Origin: Synechococcus sp. CCY 0621 | GTDB taxonomy: Bacteria > Cyanobacteriota > Cyanobacteriia > PCC-6307 > Cyanobiaceae | Direction of reading: 5' to 3' | NCBI RefSeq assembly: GCF_019038465.1 | Contig: NZ_JAFKRH010000011.1 | Location: forward strand, 82,605 to 146,604 | Length of the DNA stretch: 64,000 nucleotides | Translations under genes and position numbers: made by a program | Part shown: positions 48,580 through 57,481 of the stretch, one piece after another | Layout of the letters: each line of letters opens with the position of its first letter | How positions within the stretch are numbered: the stretch's first letter is position 1 | The notes under the pieces: model-generated | Seen by the model: the letters and a program-made list of their open reading frames with translations, nothing else | What the model was told of the DNA's origin: nothing | Databases searched by the model: none

Positions 48580-48864
48580 GTGGAGCAACGCCGGGATCCA
48601 TGGGCACCCTTCCGCATCTGGACCGCCCTGACCATCGGGGTGTATGCGGTGCGGGCCACCTTTGCCGCCACCTGGGTGGGGGCGATCCCCGGCTGGGTGC
48701 TGCTGCTCCTGCTGCTGGTGGCCCTGGCCCTGGCGACCACGGCCCTGCTGTTCCCCGGGCGGGTGATTCCCTGGCGGCAGGGGGAACCGATGGGCTGGTG
48801 GGGCCGGTTCCTGGCCGACCGGCGCCTGGGCCGCCGTCCCAGGGCCGGTGAGGACCCCCGATGA
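48580..48864 (+). CDS. Small membrane protein heading the FHA/kinase operon
   Basis: 94 residues from GTG 48580: MEQRRDPWAPFRIWTALTIG, a long hydrophobic region (GWVLLLLLLVALALATTALL) and a basic C-terminus (FLADRRLGRRPRAG). It has two probable membrane helices. Its 3' end overlaps the FHA gene by 4 bases (ATGA), which supports it as the first cistron. No family is recognised. Confidence 0.65.
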   Translation: MEQRRDPWAPFRIWTALTIGVYAVRATFAATWVGAIPGWVLLLLLLVALALATTALLFPGRVIPWRQGEPMGWWGRFLADRRLGRRPRAGEDPR

Positions 48865-49583
48865 GCGCCCACCCCCGGCTGCTGCTGCGGGACGATCCCG
48901 GCCGCAGCGTGCCGCTGGATCCCCGCACGCCCCTCTCGATCGGCCGCGATCCGACCAGCGGCCTCTGCCTGAGCCAGGCCCAGGGCGTCTCCCGCCACCA
49001 CGCCCTGGTGCGGGTGTCGCGAACGCGGGCGGGCCAGTGGTTGCTCTGCGACCTGGGCAGCGCCAACGGCACCTATCTGGAGGGCGCCCGGCTGCGGGAC
49101 TGCCGGCCCCTCTCGGACGGCGACGAGATCCGGCTGGGCCTGCAGGGGCCGGTGCTGCAGTTCCGTACCGCCACCGCCATCGCCAGCGCTGCCAGCGCCG
49201 CCGGCCGCCCTGCTGCTCCCGTGCTGGCCCAGCCGGCCGCCGGGCAGCTGGATTTCGCCGGCCGCTCCCTGCCCCTCGATCGGATCCGCTCGGCCTATGT
49301 GCGCAGCCGCCGGCGCCATCCCCAGGCCTTCAGCTGGTGGCTGCTGCTCTGCCTGGGCGGCCTGCTGCTGCTTCCCTTCCCTTGGCTGTTCTGGCCCCTG
49401 CAGCTGGGGGCGCTGGCGGGCTGGATCCTGCTGGGCTCCCGCTGGGAGCATCTGCTGGAGGTGACACTGCAGGACGGCCTGGCCTATCGGCACCGCTTCG
49501 ACAGCCTGGAGACGGCCCTGGCCCACCGCAACGGCATTCGCAAGGCGATGGGTCCGGCCCCGGCGTCGGCGAGGCGGCCATGA
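48861..49583 (+). CDS. FHA-domain membrane protein
   Basis: 240 residues. FHA domain ~1-95 with the binding residues Gly28-Arg29 (LSIGRDPTSG), Ser44-Arg45-His46 (GVSRHHALVRV) and Asn69-Gly70 (LGSANGTYLEG). An Ala/Pro linker follows, then two membrane helices at ~155-195 (WWLLLCLGGLLLLPFPWLFW and LGALAGWILLG). A short cytoplasmic C-terminus completes it. FHA domains bind phosphothreonine peptides. It overlaps the kinase gene by 4 bases, so the two should be made together. Confidence 0.88.
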   Translation: MSAHPRLLLRDDPGRSVPLDPRTPLSIGRDPTSGLCLSQAQGVSRHHALVRVSRTRAGQWLLCDLGSANGTYLEGARLRDCRPLSDGDEIRLGLQGPVLQFRTATAIASAASAAGRPAAPVLAQPAAGQLDFAGRSLPLDRIRSAYVRSRRRHPQAFSWWLLLCLGGLLLLPFPWLFWPLQLGALAGWILLGSRWEHLLEVTLQDGLAYRHRFDSLETALAHRNGIRKAMGPAPASARRP

Positions 49584-50935
49584 GCTGGATCCTGCCGGAG
49601 GGCGCCAGCCTGGACTTCGAGGGTCTGGCGGCCCCGCTCCAGATCATCCGGGGCCTTGGGGGCGGCACCCAGGGCCAGGTGTATGAGGTGGAACTGGAGG
49701 GGGAGCGGCTGGCCCTGAAGTGGTACCTGCCGGCCTGCATCGCCCGTGACGGCGGCCTGGAGCGGCGCCTGATCGCCAGCATCCGGGCCACTGCCCCGAA
49801 TGAGGATTTCCTCTGGCCGATCGCCCTGCTGCGGGCCAGCCCCGCCAGCCGCCCCCTGATCCGCATCCGCCAGGAGAGCTTCGGCTACCTGATGCCCCTG
49901 CGGCCGCCCGCCTACGTGGGGGCCTGCGAGCATGCCGCCGGCCGGCTGGCGATCGGCCTGCGCCAGGTGCTGCGCGCCTGCTTCGGCCTCGCCGACGCCT
50001 TCCATGCCCTGCACCTGGCGGGCCTCTGTTACAAGGATGTCTCCCTGGGCAACCTCTTCCTGGAGCCCGGCAGCGGCGGCATCCTCATCTGCGACAACGA
50101 CAACGTCGCGGTGGATGGCGCCGACCATGGCGCGGTGCTGGGCACCCCGGGCTTCATGGCCCCGGAGGTGCTGCTGGGCCAGACTCGTCCCGGGGCCGAC
50201 AGCGACCTGTTCTCCCTGGCGGTGCTGCTGTTCCGGCTGCTCACGCGCCACGATCCGCTCAAGGGCCAGATGGAGCTGGCGATCCGCTGCCTTGACGAGC
50301 CGGCCCGCCGGCGGCTTTGCGGCGAGGATCCGGTGTTCATCTTCGATCCGGTCGACGACCGCAACCGGCCCGACCCGATCGAGCATGCGGCCGCCCTGAT
50401 CACCTGGCCCATCTACCCCCGCCCCCTGCAGGCGCTGTTTGAGCAGACCTTCTGCCGCGGCATGAAGCAGCCCTCCCGCCGCGCCCTCACCGGCCAGTGG
50501 AAGCAGGAGCTGGCCCGCACCCTCGACCGCCGTGCCCTCTGCCCCGCCTGCGGCCAGGAAAACTTCCAGGCCAGCGGCGCCCCGGCGCTGTGCTGGAGCT
50601 GCGGCGCCCCCCTGCCGGAGCCGATGAAGCTGATGCTGCCCCACGGGTCCGTGCTGGCGGCGCCCGACAACGAGCTGCACCCCCACCATTTCGATGCCCT
50701 GGCCGGGGAGGATCTGCGCCGGCCGCTGGCCCGGGTGGTGGCCCATCCCCAGGATCCGCGGCGGCTGGGGCTGCGCAACCTCTCGGCGTCCGCCTGGAGC
50801 GCCGAGACCCACGACGGCCGCTCCCAGCCGGTGCAGCCTGGCGAGAGCTGTAGCCTCGCCGCACTCGCCCGGATCCAGTCCCCGGCGGGTCCGATCGCCG
50901 TGCAGCGCCCCACCCGGCCATCCCCCGCCACCTGA
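49580..50935 (+). CDS. Protein kinase with C-terminal zinc ribbon (TerY-P-type kinase)
   Basis: 451 residues. Kinase fold ~20-310: Gly-rich loop LGGGTQGQVYEV, Lys47 in ALKWYL, catalytic loop YKDVSLGNLFL (Asp153, Asn158; HRD is YKD), metal-binding Asp172 in CDNDN (DFG is DND), and GTPGFMAPEVLL. So the catalytic residues are kept although the motifs are divergent. A zinc ribbon follows: Cys321/Cys324 (CPACG) and Cys338/Cys341 (CWSCG). A C-terminal beta-rich domain ends the protein. Gene order before vWA and PP2C genes matches the kinase of TerY-P triads. Starts within the FHA gene stop. Confidence 0.9.
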   Translation: MSWILPEGASLDFEGLAAPLQIIRGLGGGTQGQVYEVELEGERLALKWYLPACIARDGGLERRLIASIRATAPNEDFLWPIALLRASPASRPLIRIRQESFGYLMPLRPPAYVGACEHAAGRLAIGLRQVLRACFGLADAFHALHLAGLCYKDVSLGNLFLEPGSGGILICDNDNVAVDGADHGAVLGTPGFMAPEVLLGQTRPGADSDLFSLAVLLFRLLTRHDPLKGQMELAIRCLDEPARRRLCGEDPVFIFDPVDDRNRPDPIEHAAALITWPIYPRPLQALFEQTFCRGMKQPSRRALTGQWKQELARTLDRRALCPACGQENFQASGAPALCWSCGAPLPEPMKLMLPHGSVLAAPDNELHPHHFDALAGEDLRRPLARVVAHPQDPRRLGLRNLSASAWSAETHDGRSQPVQPGESCSLAALARIQSPAGPIAVQRPTRPSPAT

Positions 50936-50938
50936 GAG

Positions 50939-51676
50939 ATGCCGTTCCCCGACGTCAAGCTGGCCAACCGGCCGCTCCATTTCCTCTACCTCTGCGACTG
51001 CTCCGGCTCGATGGCGGCGTCGGGCAAGATGCAGGCCCTCAACCAGGCCATCCGCCAGTCGCTGCCGGGCATGGCGGCGGTGGCCCGGGACAACCCGGAG
51101 GCACGGGTGCTGGTGCGGGCCGTGCGCTTCGCCGACCATGCCGCCTGGCACATCGAGACCCCCACGCCGGTGGATCAGCTGGAGTGGCGCGATCTCCAGG
51201 CCGGTGGCATCACGGCCATGGGGGAGGCCCTGAAGCTGGTGGCGGCGGCCCTGCAGACCCCGCCGATGGAGGTGCGCGCCCTGCCACCGGTGCTGGTGCT
51301 GATCTCCGACGGCCAGCCCACCGATGACTTCGCCGCCGGCCTGGAAGCCCTGCTGCGGGTGCCCTGGGCCCAGAAGGCGGTGCGCCTGGCCATCGCCCTG
51401 GGCCACGATGCCGACCTGGAGGTGCTGCAGCGGTTCATCGGCACCGAACCGGCCACGGCGGGCCGCTCGCCCCGCCGCCCCCTGCAGGCCAGCAACGCCA
51501 CCTCCCTGGCCCAGTACATCCAGTGGGCCTCCACGGCGGTGGTGGGGGCCGCCTCGATGCCGGCCAGCCGGGTGAGCGAAACGCCCCTGGAGCCTGCGGC
51601 GGGCAACATTCCCCTGCCGGATCTTCCCCCCACCGTGCTGGATCCCACCGACGACGTCGGTCCCCTGGTGTGGTGA
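50939..51676 (+). CDS. von Willebrand factor A domain protein (TerY-like)
   Basis: 245 residues. The MIDAS metal site is complete: DCSGSM with Asp20, Ser22, Ser24; Thr92 in GGITAMGEAL; Asp124 in ISDGQPTDD. FLYLCDCSGSM and LKLVAAALQTPPMEVRALPP match the TerY group of vWA proteins. It probably serves as a metal-dependent scaffold or target of the kinase; this is inference. It starts 3 bases after the kinase stop and its stop overlaps the PP2C start (GTGA). Confidence 0.88.
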   Translation: MPFPDVKLANRPLHFLYLCDCSGSMAASGKMQALNQAIRQSLPGMAAVARDNPEARVLVRAVRFADHAAWHIETPTPVDQLEWRDLQAGGITAMGEALKLVAAALQTPPMEVRALPPVLVLISDGQPTDDFAAGLEALLRVPWAQKAVRLAIALGHDADLEVLQRFIGTEPATAGRSPRRPLQASNATSLAQYIQWASTAVVGAASMPASRVSETPLEPAAGNIPLPDLPPTVLDPTDDVGPLVW

Positions 51677-53043
51677 ACCGCTGGGCGGCGCCGATCGCTG
51701 CCAGCCGGGCCGGGGCCGCCCACCTCAGGGCCGGCCGCCCCTGTCAGGACGCCGCGCTCTGCCGCGAGCTGCGCGACGCCGAAGGCCAGCCCGTGATGCT
51801 GATGGCGGTGGCCGATGGCCACGGCGGGCGCCGCTACCGCCGCAGCGAGGTGGGCAGCCGCCTGGCCTGCGAGACGGCCCTGGCCGTGGTGGCTGACGCC
51901 CTGGCCGCCGCGCCCCCGGGGGACGGGGAAGGGGCCTGGAGTCGCTGGCTGGCCCACGACCTGCCCGAGGCGGTCCAGTGCCGCTGGCTGGAGGCGGTGC
52001 AGGACCACTGGCAGAGCGATCCCGGCGAAGGCGACTTCGAGCCCCTGCTTTACGGCAGCACCCTGGGCCTGGTGGTGATGACGACCCTCTGGTGGGGCCA
52101 TACGGGCCTGGGCGACTGGGACCTGGTGCGGGTGGAGGCGGACGGGCGTGCCCGGCTGCTGCAGGAGGAGAACGAACCCACGGCCCTCGGCGAAGCCACC
52201 TGCAGCCTCTGCCAGCCCCAGGCGGCGTCCCTGTTCGCCCGCCGGGCGGCCCTGCATCCACTGGCGCCTGACCCGGGCGATTTCGCCCTGGTGCTCTGCA
52301 CTGACGGCATCCGCAAGTCCTGCGCCACCGACAGCGATTTCCTCACCCTGGCGGCCTGGTTGGCCGGCAGCGGCGCCGAGGCGGCCGGTGTCCTGCCGGA
52401 GGCGCTGGATCGGATCAGCCGCGAGGGCAGCGGCGACGACGTGACCGTGGCCATTGGGCGCGCCGCAGCGCCTGGCGAGCCGCCGGTGCCGCTGCCCGCG
52501 CCTCCGGCCGCGGCGGAAACCCCTGTGGTGACGCCATCCCCTGCCCAGGCCGCCCAGGCGTCCCTTCCCCGTCCCCGTCCTCAGCGGCGGCGCCCGGCGA
52601 TCGGCCGGGCCGTGGCCATCGGCCTGGCCCTGGCCGCCGCCGGTGCGGGCTGGCTGGCCCTGGTCTGGCCCCGAACCCAGCCCCCGCCGCAGGTGGCGGC
52701 GCCCACCTCCCCCGGGCTGCGGGCCGCCCTGGCCGAGGTGGAGCGCCTCTGCGGCCAGCCGGCCAGCCTTCCCCTGGAGCTGCGCCGCCGCCGCGACCTG
52801 TTCGTCGCCCTGCGCCAGGGCCGGCAGGATCCGGCCCGATTGAAAGCCGCGGCGGCCACGGATCCCCTGGCCGCCCTGATCGCGGCGGATCTGCCCGCTG
52901 CCGATCCAACGGAGGAAAAGCCTGCTGCGGCCAAACTGCCAGCGGCAAATCCCCGCCGCAACCTGCAGGCCCTCGGCGCCTGCCCGGCCCTGCTGGAGGC
53001 CCTCAGCCGGCAGTGGACCCTGTCCCCAGCCACCACCCCCTGA
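51673..53043 (+). CDS. PP2C-family protein phosphatase with membrane helix
   Basis: 456 residues from GTG 51673. PP2C core ~1-262 with GRPCQD (Asp26), VADGHGGRRYRRSE (48-), CTDGIRKS and GSGDDVTVAI, giving the metal-binding acidic residues. A Pro/Ala linker follows, then a membrane helix at ~312-332 (AVAIGLALAAAGAGWLALVW) and a C-terminal extracytoplasmic ~120-residue Ala/Leu-rich region. It should reverse the phosphorylation by the neighbouring kinase. The membrane anchor places it with the FHA proteins. Start overlaps the vWA stop by 4 bases. Confidence 0.88.
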   Translation: MNRWAAPIAASRAGAAHLRAGRPCQDAALCRELRDAEGQPVMLMAVADGHGGRRYRRSEVGSRLACETALAVVADALAAAPPGDGEGAWSRWLAHDLPEAVQCRWLEAVQDHWQSDPGEGDFEPLLYGSTLGLVVMTTLWWGHTGLGDWDLVRVEADGRARLLQEENEPTALGEATCSLCQPQAASLFARRAALHPLAPDPGDFALVLCTDGIRKSCATDSDFLTLAAWLAGSGAEAAGVLPEALDRISREGSGDDVTVAIGRAAAPGEPPVPLPAPPAAAETPVVTPSPAQAAQASLPRPRPQRRRPAIGRAVAIGLALAAAGAGWLALVWPRTQPPPQVAAPTSPGLRAALAEVERLCGQPASLPLELRRRRDLFVALRQGRQDPARLKAAAATDPLAALIAADLPAADPTEEKPAAAKLPAANPRRNLQALGACPALLEALSRQWTLSPATTP

Positions 53044-53048
53044 CCGCC

Positions 53049-53711
53049 ATGGCCCTGCGTCTGCTGCTCGATAGCGCCGATCCCCTGGAGTGGGAGCGCT
53101 GGCTGCCCAGCGGCCTCTTCCAGGGCGTCACCACCAACCCGACCCTGCTGCGGCGGGCCGGCCAGCCCTGCAACCTCGACCACCTGGGGTGGCTGGCTCA
53201 GCGCGCTGCTGCCCTGGGCTGCCGCGAGCTGCATCTGCAGACCTGGGGCGCGGATGGCGAGCAGCAGCTGGCCATCGGCCGGGCCCTGGCGGCCCTCGAT
53301 CCCCAGCGGGTGCTGGTGAAAGTACCGATCACCCGGGGAGGGGCCGAGGTGGCGCGGCAGCTGATCGCCGAAGGGGTGCCCGTCACGTTCACCGCGTGCT
53401 ACGAGGTGGCCCAGGTGCTGGTGGCCGCCGCCCTCGGCGCCGACGGCATCGCCGCCTACCTGGGCCGTATCGGCGATCTCGGCCGCGACGGCCACGGCGA
53501 GCTGATCGCCATGCAGCGGGCCCTCGACGGAGTGGGCTCCAGCACCCGCCTGCTGGTGGCCAGCCTGCGGCAGCCGGGAGATCTGGCCCGCCTGGCCGCT
53601 GCCGGTCTGGCCCACCACACGATCAGTCCGGCCATTGCCGATGCCCTGTTCGCCAGCCCGGACACCGCCGCGGCCGCCGAACAGTTCGAACGGGATTCCC
53701 TGGGCGGCTGA
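53049..53711 (+). CDS. Transaldolase-family protein (fructose-6-phosphate aldolase/TalC-like)
   Basis: 220 residues, the short TalC/MipB form. ALRLLLDSADPLEWERWLPS and GVTTNPTLLRRAG begin the barrel; the Schiff-base lysine is Lys91 in RVLVKVPIT; VPVTFTACYEVAQVLVAAAL and GADGIAAYLGRIGDLGRDG follow. Short members act as transaldolases or fructose-6-phosphate aldolases; which one here is not decided by sequence. ATG 53049 was chosen over 53013, which runs into the PP2C gene. Confidence 0.88.
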   Translation: MALRLLLDSADPLEWERWLPSGLFQGVTTNPTLLRRAGQPCNLDHLGWLAQRAAALGCRELHLQTWGADGEQQLAIGRALAALDPQRVLVKVPITRGGAEVARQLIAEGVPVTFTACYEVAQVLVAAALGADGIAAYLGRIGDLGRDGHGELIAMQRALDGVGSSTRLLVASLRQPGDLARLAAAGLAHHTISPAIADALFASPDTAAAAEQFERDSLGG

Positions 53712-53732
53712 ACCGCCCAGGGAACGCAGGAC

Positions 53733-54221
<489 letters not shown>

Positions 54222-54263
54222 CTAGCAAACGATTAACTTACCAGCCGATTCGCAGCAACCCCC

Positions 54264-55061
54264 CTGGCCGCCCCCGCTGCCCCCCGCGCCGTTCTCCTGT
54301 TCGACATCGACGGCGTGATCAGGGATGTGAGCGGCAGCTACCGGCGCGCCATCGTCGAAACCGTGCAGCAGTTCAGCGGCTGGGCTCCGGAGCCTGCCGC
54401 CATCGACGCCCTCAAGGGCGAAGGCCGCTGGAACAACGACTGGCAGGCTTCGATGGAGCTGCTGCGCCGCCGCGGCCTGTCCCCCCTGCCCGCCTGGGAG
54501 GAGCTGGTGGCGGTGTTCAGCGACCACTACTTCGGTGGCGACCCGGAGGGGGATCCCGGCCTCTGGCGCGGCTTCATCGGCAGCGAGCCCCTGCTGGTGG
54601 ATGGGCCGTTCTTTGCTTCTCTCAGCGAGCGGGGCTTCGCCTGGGGCTTCGTCAGTGGTGCCGAGCCCCCGTCCGCCCGCTTCGTGCTGGAGCAGCGGCT
54701 GGGCCTGGTGGCGCCGCCCCTGATCGCCATGGGCCAGGCCCCCGACAAGCCCGACCCCGCCGGCCTGCTGGACCTGGCGGCCCGCCTGGCGGGGGTGCCC
54801 CTGGGGGCCGGCGCCCCTCCCGTGGCCTACCTCGGTGACACCGTGGCCGATGTGGAGACGGTGCGCCGGGCCCGCAACCGGGTGCCCGGCCAGCGTTTCG
54901 AGGCTCTGGCGGTGGCGCCCCCCCATCTGCAGCAGGCCGGCCGGGAAGCCGAGCGGCAGGGGTATGAAGCGCAGCTGCGGCAGGCCGGGGCCGACCGCGT
55001 CCTGGCCTCCACCTGCCAGGTGCTCGAGTTGTTCAGCGCTCCATCGCCGCCGGCGCCTTGA
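54264..55061 (+). CDS. HAD-superfamily hydrolase (TIGR01548-like), unusual start
   Basis: 265 residues if begun at CTG 54264. Motif I LLFDIDGVIRDV (nucleophile Asp in 54303-54305) starts the protein, SYRRAIVETVQQFSGW follows, and a cap and motifs FVSGAEPPSARFVLEQRL and AYLGDTVADVETVRRAR complete a HAD phosphatase of the cyanobacterial TIGR01548-like group. The first conventional start (GTG 54315) lies after the catalytic DxD, and a TAA at 54234 closes the frame upstream, so a CTG start is the only one that keeps the active site. The 3' end overlaps pepP by 29 bases, convergently. Confidence 0.85.
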   Translation: MAAPAAPRAVLLFDIDGVIRDVSGSYRRAIVETVQQFSGWAPEPAAIDALKGEGRWNNDWQASMELLRRRGLSPLPAWEELVAVFSDHYFGGDPEGDPGLWRGFIGSEPLLVDGPFFASLSERGFAWGFVSGAEPPSARFVLEQRLGLVAPPLIAMGQAPDKPDPAGLLDLAARLAGVPLGAGAPPVAYLGDTVADVETVRRARNRVPGQRFEALAVAPPHLQQAGREAERQGYEAQLRQAGADRVLASTCQVLELFSAPSPPAP

Positions 55062-56364
55062 GGGCGGCGGCCGTGAGCACCTCATGGCCGTGGTCGCTCA
55101 CCGCCACGTCGTCCTCGATGCGGATGCCGATGCCCTTCCAGCGCTCCGCGATGGCCGGCTGGCCCTCGGGAACCGCCAGCCGGTCGCTCACATAGAGGCC
55201 GGGCTCCACGGTGAGCACCATGCCCGGCTCCAGGGCCACATGGTGTTCGCCCAGCCGGTAGGCGCCCACGTCGTGGACATCGAGGCCGAGCCAGTGGCCG
55301 GTGCGGTGCATGTACAGGTGGCGGTAGGCCCCCTGCTCGATCAGGCCATCCACCGCGCCGATCAGCAGGCCCAGCTCCACCAGCCCTTCCACCAGCACCC
55401 GCACGGCGGTGTCATGGACGCCTTCGGCGGTCTGGCCGGGGGCCACCGCCGCCACGGCCGCCTCCTGGGCGGCCAGCACCAGTTCGTAGAGGGCCCGCTG
55501 CTCGCCGCTGAAGCGCCCGTTGACCGGGAAAGTGCGGGTGATGTCGCCGTTGTAATAGTCGTCGAGGCTGCAGCCGGCATCGATCAGCAGCAGGTCGCCG
55601 TCCCGCAGCCGGCTGGCGTTGGCGGTGTAGTGCAGGACGCAGGCGTTGTCGCCCCCGGCCACGATGGATCCATAGGCAGGCCCGCGCGCTCCCTGCTCAA
55701 GAAAGTGCTGCTCGATCACGGCCTGCACCTGCCGTTCGCTGAGGCCGGGTCGCACCACCCGCCGGGCCAGTTCGTGGGCCTCGGCGGAGATGCGGGCGGC
55801 CTCCCGCAACCGGGCCAGTTCCTCGGGTTCCTTGCGCAGCCGCAGCTCGTGCAGCAGCGGGCAGGGGGCCACGAGCCCCAGGGCGGCCTTGCCGCTGCGG
55901 GGGGCCCGATCCAGCTGGCGCCCCCAGGCGGCCAGCACCAGGGGCTCCACCTGGGGGTGGCGGCCCACCCGGAAGGCGATCCCCTCGGCGCCGTCGAGAT
56001 ACTCCGCCAGCCGATCGGCCAGCTCGCTGCGGGGATGGGCCAGATCGGCGCCGAAGCTGGCGACGGCCCCCTCACAACCCCAGCGGAAGCCGTTCCACAC
56101 CTCGGCGCCCGGATCCTTCGCCTCCACGAACAGCACGAAGGGGTTGTCGGGCCGGTGGGGCAGGAACAGGGCCACGGCACCGGGCTCATCGAAGCCGGTG
56201 AGGTACCAGAAGTCGCTGTTCTGGCGGAAACCGTGCTCCACGTCGGCGTGGTGGGTCACCAGCGCCGCCCCGGGGATCACCGCGGCCACACCGCCCAGCT
56301 GCTGCAGGAACCGCTGGCGCCGGCGGGCCAGCAGGGCGGGGTCGATCGGGGGGGTCGGCGGCAT
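55033..56364 (-). CDS. pepP: Xaa-Pro aminopeptidase (aminopeptidase P)
   Basis: 443 residues, the usual PepP length. N-terminal creatinase-like domain (HGFRQNSDFWYLTGFDEPGA), then the pita-bread metallopeptidase domain with metal ligands in LLIDAGCSLDDYYNGDITRT, HRTGHWLGLDVHDVG, LTVEPGLY and IRIEDDVAV. It removes N-terminal residues before proline. It is convergent with the HAD gene (29-bp overlap) and divergent from the CNNM gene (103 bases). Confidence 0.95.
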   Translation of the reverse strand: MPPTPPIDPALLARRRQRFLQQLGGVAAVIPGAALVTHHADVEHGFRQNSDFWYLTGFDEPGAVALFLPHRPDNPFVLFVEAKDPGAEVWNGFRWGCEGAVASFGADLAHPRSELADRLAEYLDGAEGIAFRVGRHPQVEPLVLAAWGRQLDRAPRSGKAALGLVAPCPLLHELRLRKEPEELARLREAARISAEAHELARRVVRPGLSERQVQAVIEQHFLEQGARGPAYGSIVAGGDNACVLHYTANASRLRDGDLLLIDAGCSLDDYYNGDITRTFPVNGRFSGEQRALYELVLAAQEAAVAAVAPGQTAEGVHDTAVRVLVEGLVELGLLIGAVDGLIEQGAYRHLYMHRTGHWLGLDVHDVGAYRLGEHHVALEPGMVLTVEPGLYVSDRLAVPEGQPAIAERWKGIGIRIEDDVAVSDHGHEVLTAAALKAPAAMER

Positions 56365-56467
56365 CGCTGCGAAGGGATGTACAGCGAGAAGATGGCACAG
56401 CCGATTAAATACACGTGATCCCCCCGAACCTGCGCGTGCCCTTTCTGTCTGACTTGATCACCCGCGG

Positions 56468-57481
56468 ATGAACGATCTCCTGCTCCTGGTGCTGGCGGTG
56501 GTCGGGATGCTGATGGGGTCCTTCCTGTGTTCGGGGGTGGAGGCGGCCCTGCTCACGGTCAACCCGGTGAAGGTGCATGAACTGGCGAGCCGCACCCGGC
56601 CGGTGCCGGGCGCCCGGCGGCTGGAGGCCCTGCGTCAGCGCCTTGGCCGCACCCTGGCGGTGCTGGTGATCGCCAACAACATGTTCAACATCTTCGGCAG
56701 CCTCATGGTGGGCGGCTTCGCCAGCGTCGTCTTTGGCCGCTACGGCGTCAGCGGCCCGGCCCTGCCCCTGTTCTCGGTGGCCCTCACCGTGCTGGTGATC
56801 CTGTTGGGGGAGATCCTGCCCAAGGCGATCGGCAGCAAGCTGGCCCTGCCCGTGTCCCTGGCGGTCGCCCCCGGGCTTGGGCTGTTCACCAAGGTGATGC
56901 TGCCCCTGGTGCTGCTGCTGGAGCGGATCCTGCCAGCGATCACGGCCGAGAACGAGATCAGCACCGACGAGGAGGAGATCCGGCTGCTGGCCCGGCTCGG
57001 TTCCCAGAAGGGCCAGATTGAGGCTGACGAGGCCGCCATGATCGCCAAGGTGTTTCAGCTCAACGACCTCACCGCCCGGGATCTGATGCTGCCCCGGGTG
57101 TCGGCCCCCACCCTGGCGGGCCACATGAGCCTGGATGAGCAGCGCTCCACCCTGCTGCGCCACACCACCGCCTGGTGGGTGGTGCTGGGGGAGGAGGTGG
57201 ACGAGGTGCTGGGTGTGGCCAGCCGCGAGCAGCTGCTCACCGCCCTGGTGGAGGGCCGGGGGGCCAGCCGGGCCGCCGATCTCTGCGAACCGGTGGAGTT
57301 CGTGCCGGAGATGATCCGGGCCGACCGGCTGCTCACCAGCTTCCGCCGCAATGGCTCCGGGGTGCGGGTGGTGGTGGATGAATTCGGCGGCTTCGTCGGG
57401 GTGATCGGCCCCGAGGCCGTGCTGGCGGTGCTGGCCGGCTGGTGGCGCCGGCCGGCCGCCGCCGCGGACAGCAGCTCGTGA
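56468..57481 (+). CDS. CNNM/CorC-type membrane protein with CBS region
   Basis: 337 residues. The N-terminal DUF21/CNNM domain has a helix at 1-25 (LLLVLAVVGMLMGSFLCSGV), VLVIANNMFNIFGSLMVGGF, and LGEILPKAIGSKLALPVSLA. A CBS-pair region follows (EIRLLARLGSQKGQIEADEA, LTARDLMLPRVSAPTLAGHM, FRRNGSGVRVVVDEFGGFVG). The C-terminal CorC_HlyC domain of longer relatives is absent. Members transport Mg2+ or act in divalent-cation homeostasis. It overlaps the next gene by one base (TGATG) and begins an operon with GTPase, nadD and nadE. Confidence 0.85.
   Translation: MNDLLLLVLAVVGMLMGSFLCSGVEAALLTVNPVKVHELASRTRPVPGARRLEALRQRLGRTLAVLVIANNMFNIFGSLMVGGFASVVFGRYGVSGPALPLFSVALTVLVILLGEILPKAIGSKLALPVSLAVAPGLGLFTKVMLPLVLLLERILPAITAENEISTDEEEIRLLARLGSQKGQIEADEAAMIAKVFQLNDLTARDLMLPRVSAPTLAGHMSLDEQRSTLLRHTTAWWVVLGEEVDEVLGVASREQLLTALVEGRGASRAADLCEPVEFVPEMIRADRLLTSFRRNGSGVRVVVDEFGGFVGVIGPEAVLAVLAGWWRRPAAAADSSS

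Noticed and set aside
48521..49072. N-terminal extension of the FHA-PBP frame
   Set aside because: It is antisense to the small membrane protein and FHA genes and Arg/Pro-rich; the FHA-PBP begins with a Thr/Pro-rich tail at ATG 48520.
46211..53043. A full tellurite-resistance (ter) operon
   Set aside because: Only the vWA/kinase/PP2C triad is present; no TerB, TerC, TerD/E-like proteins are seen.
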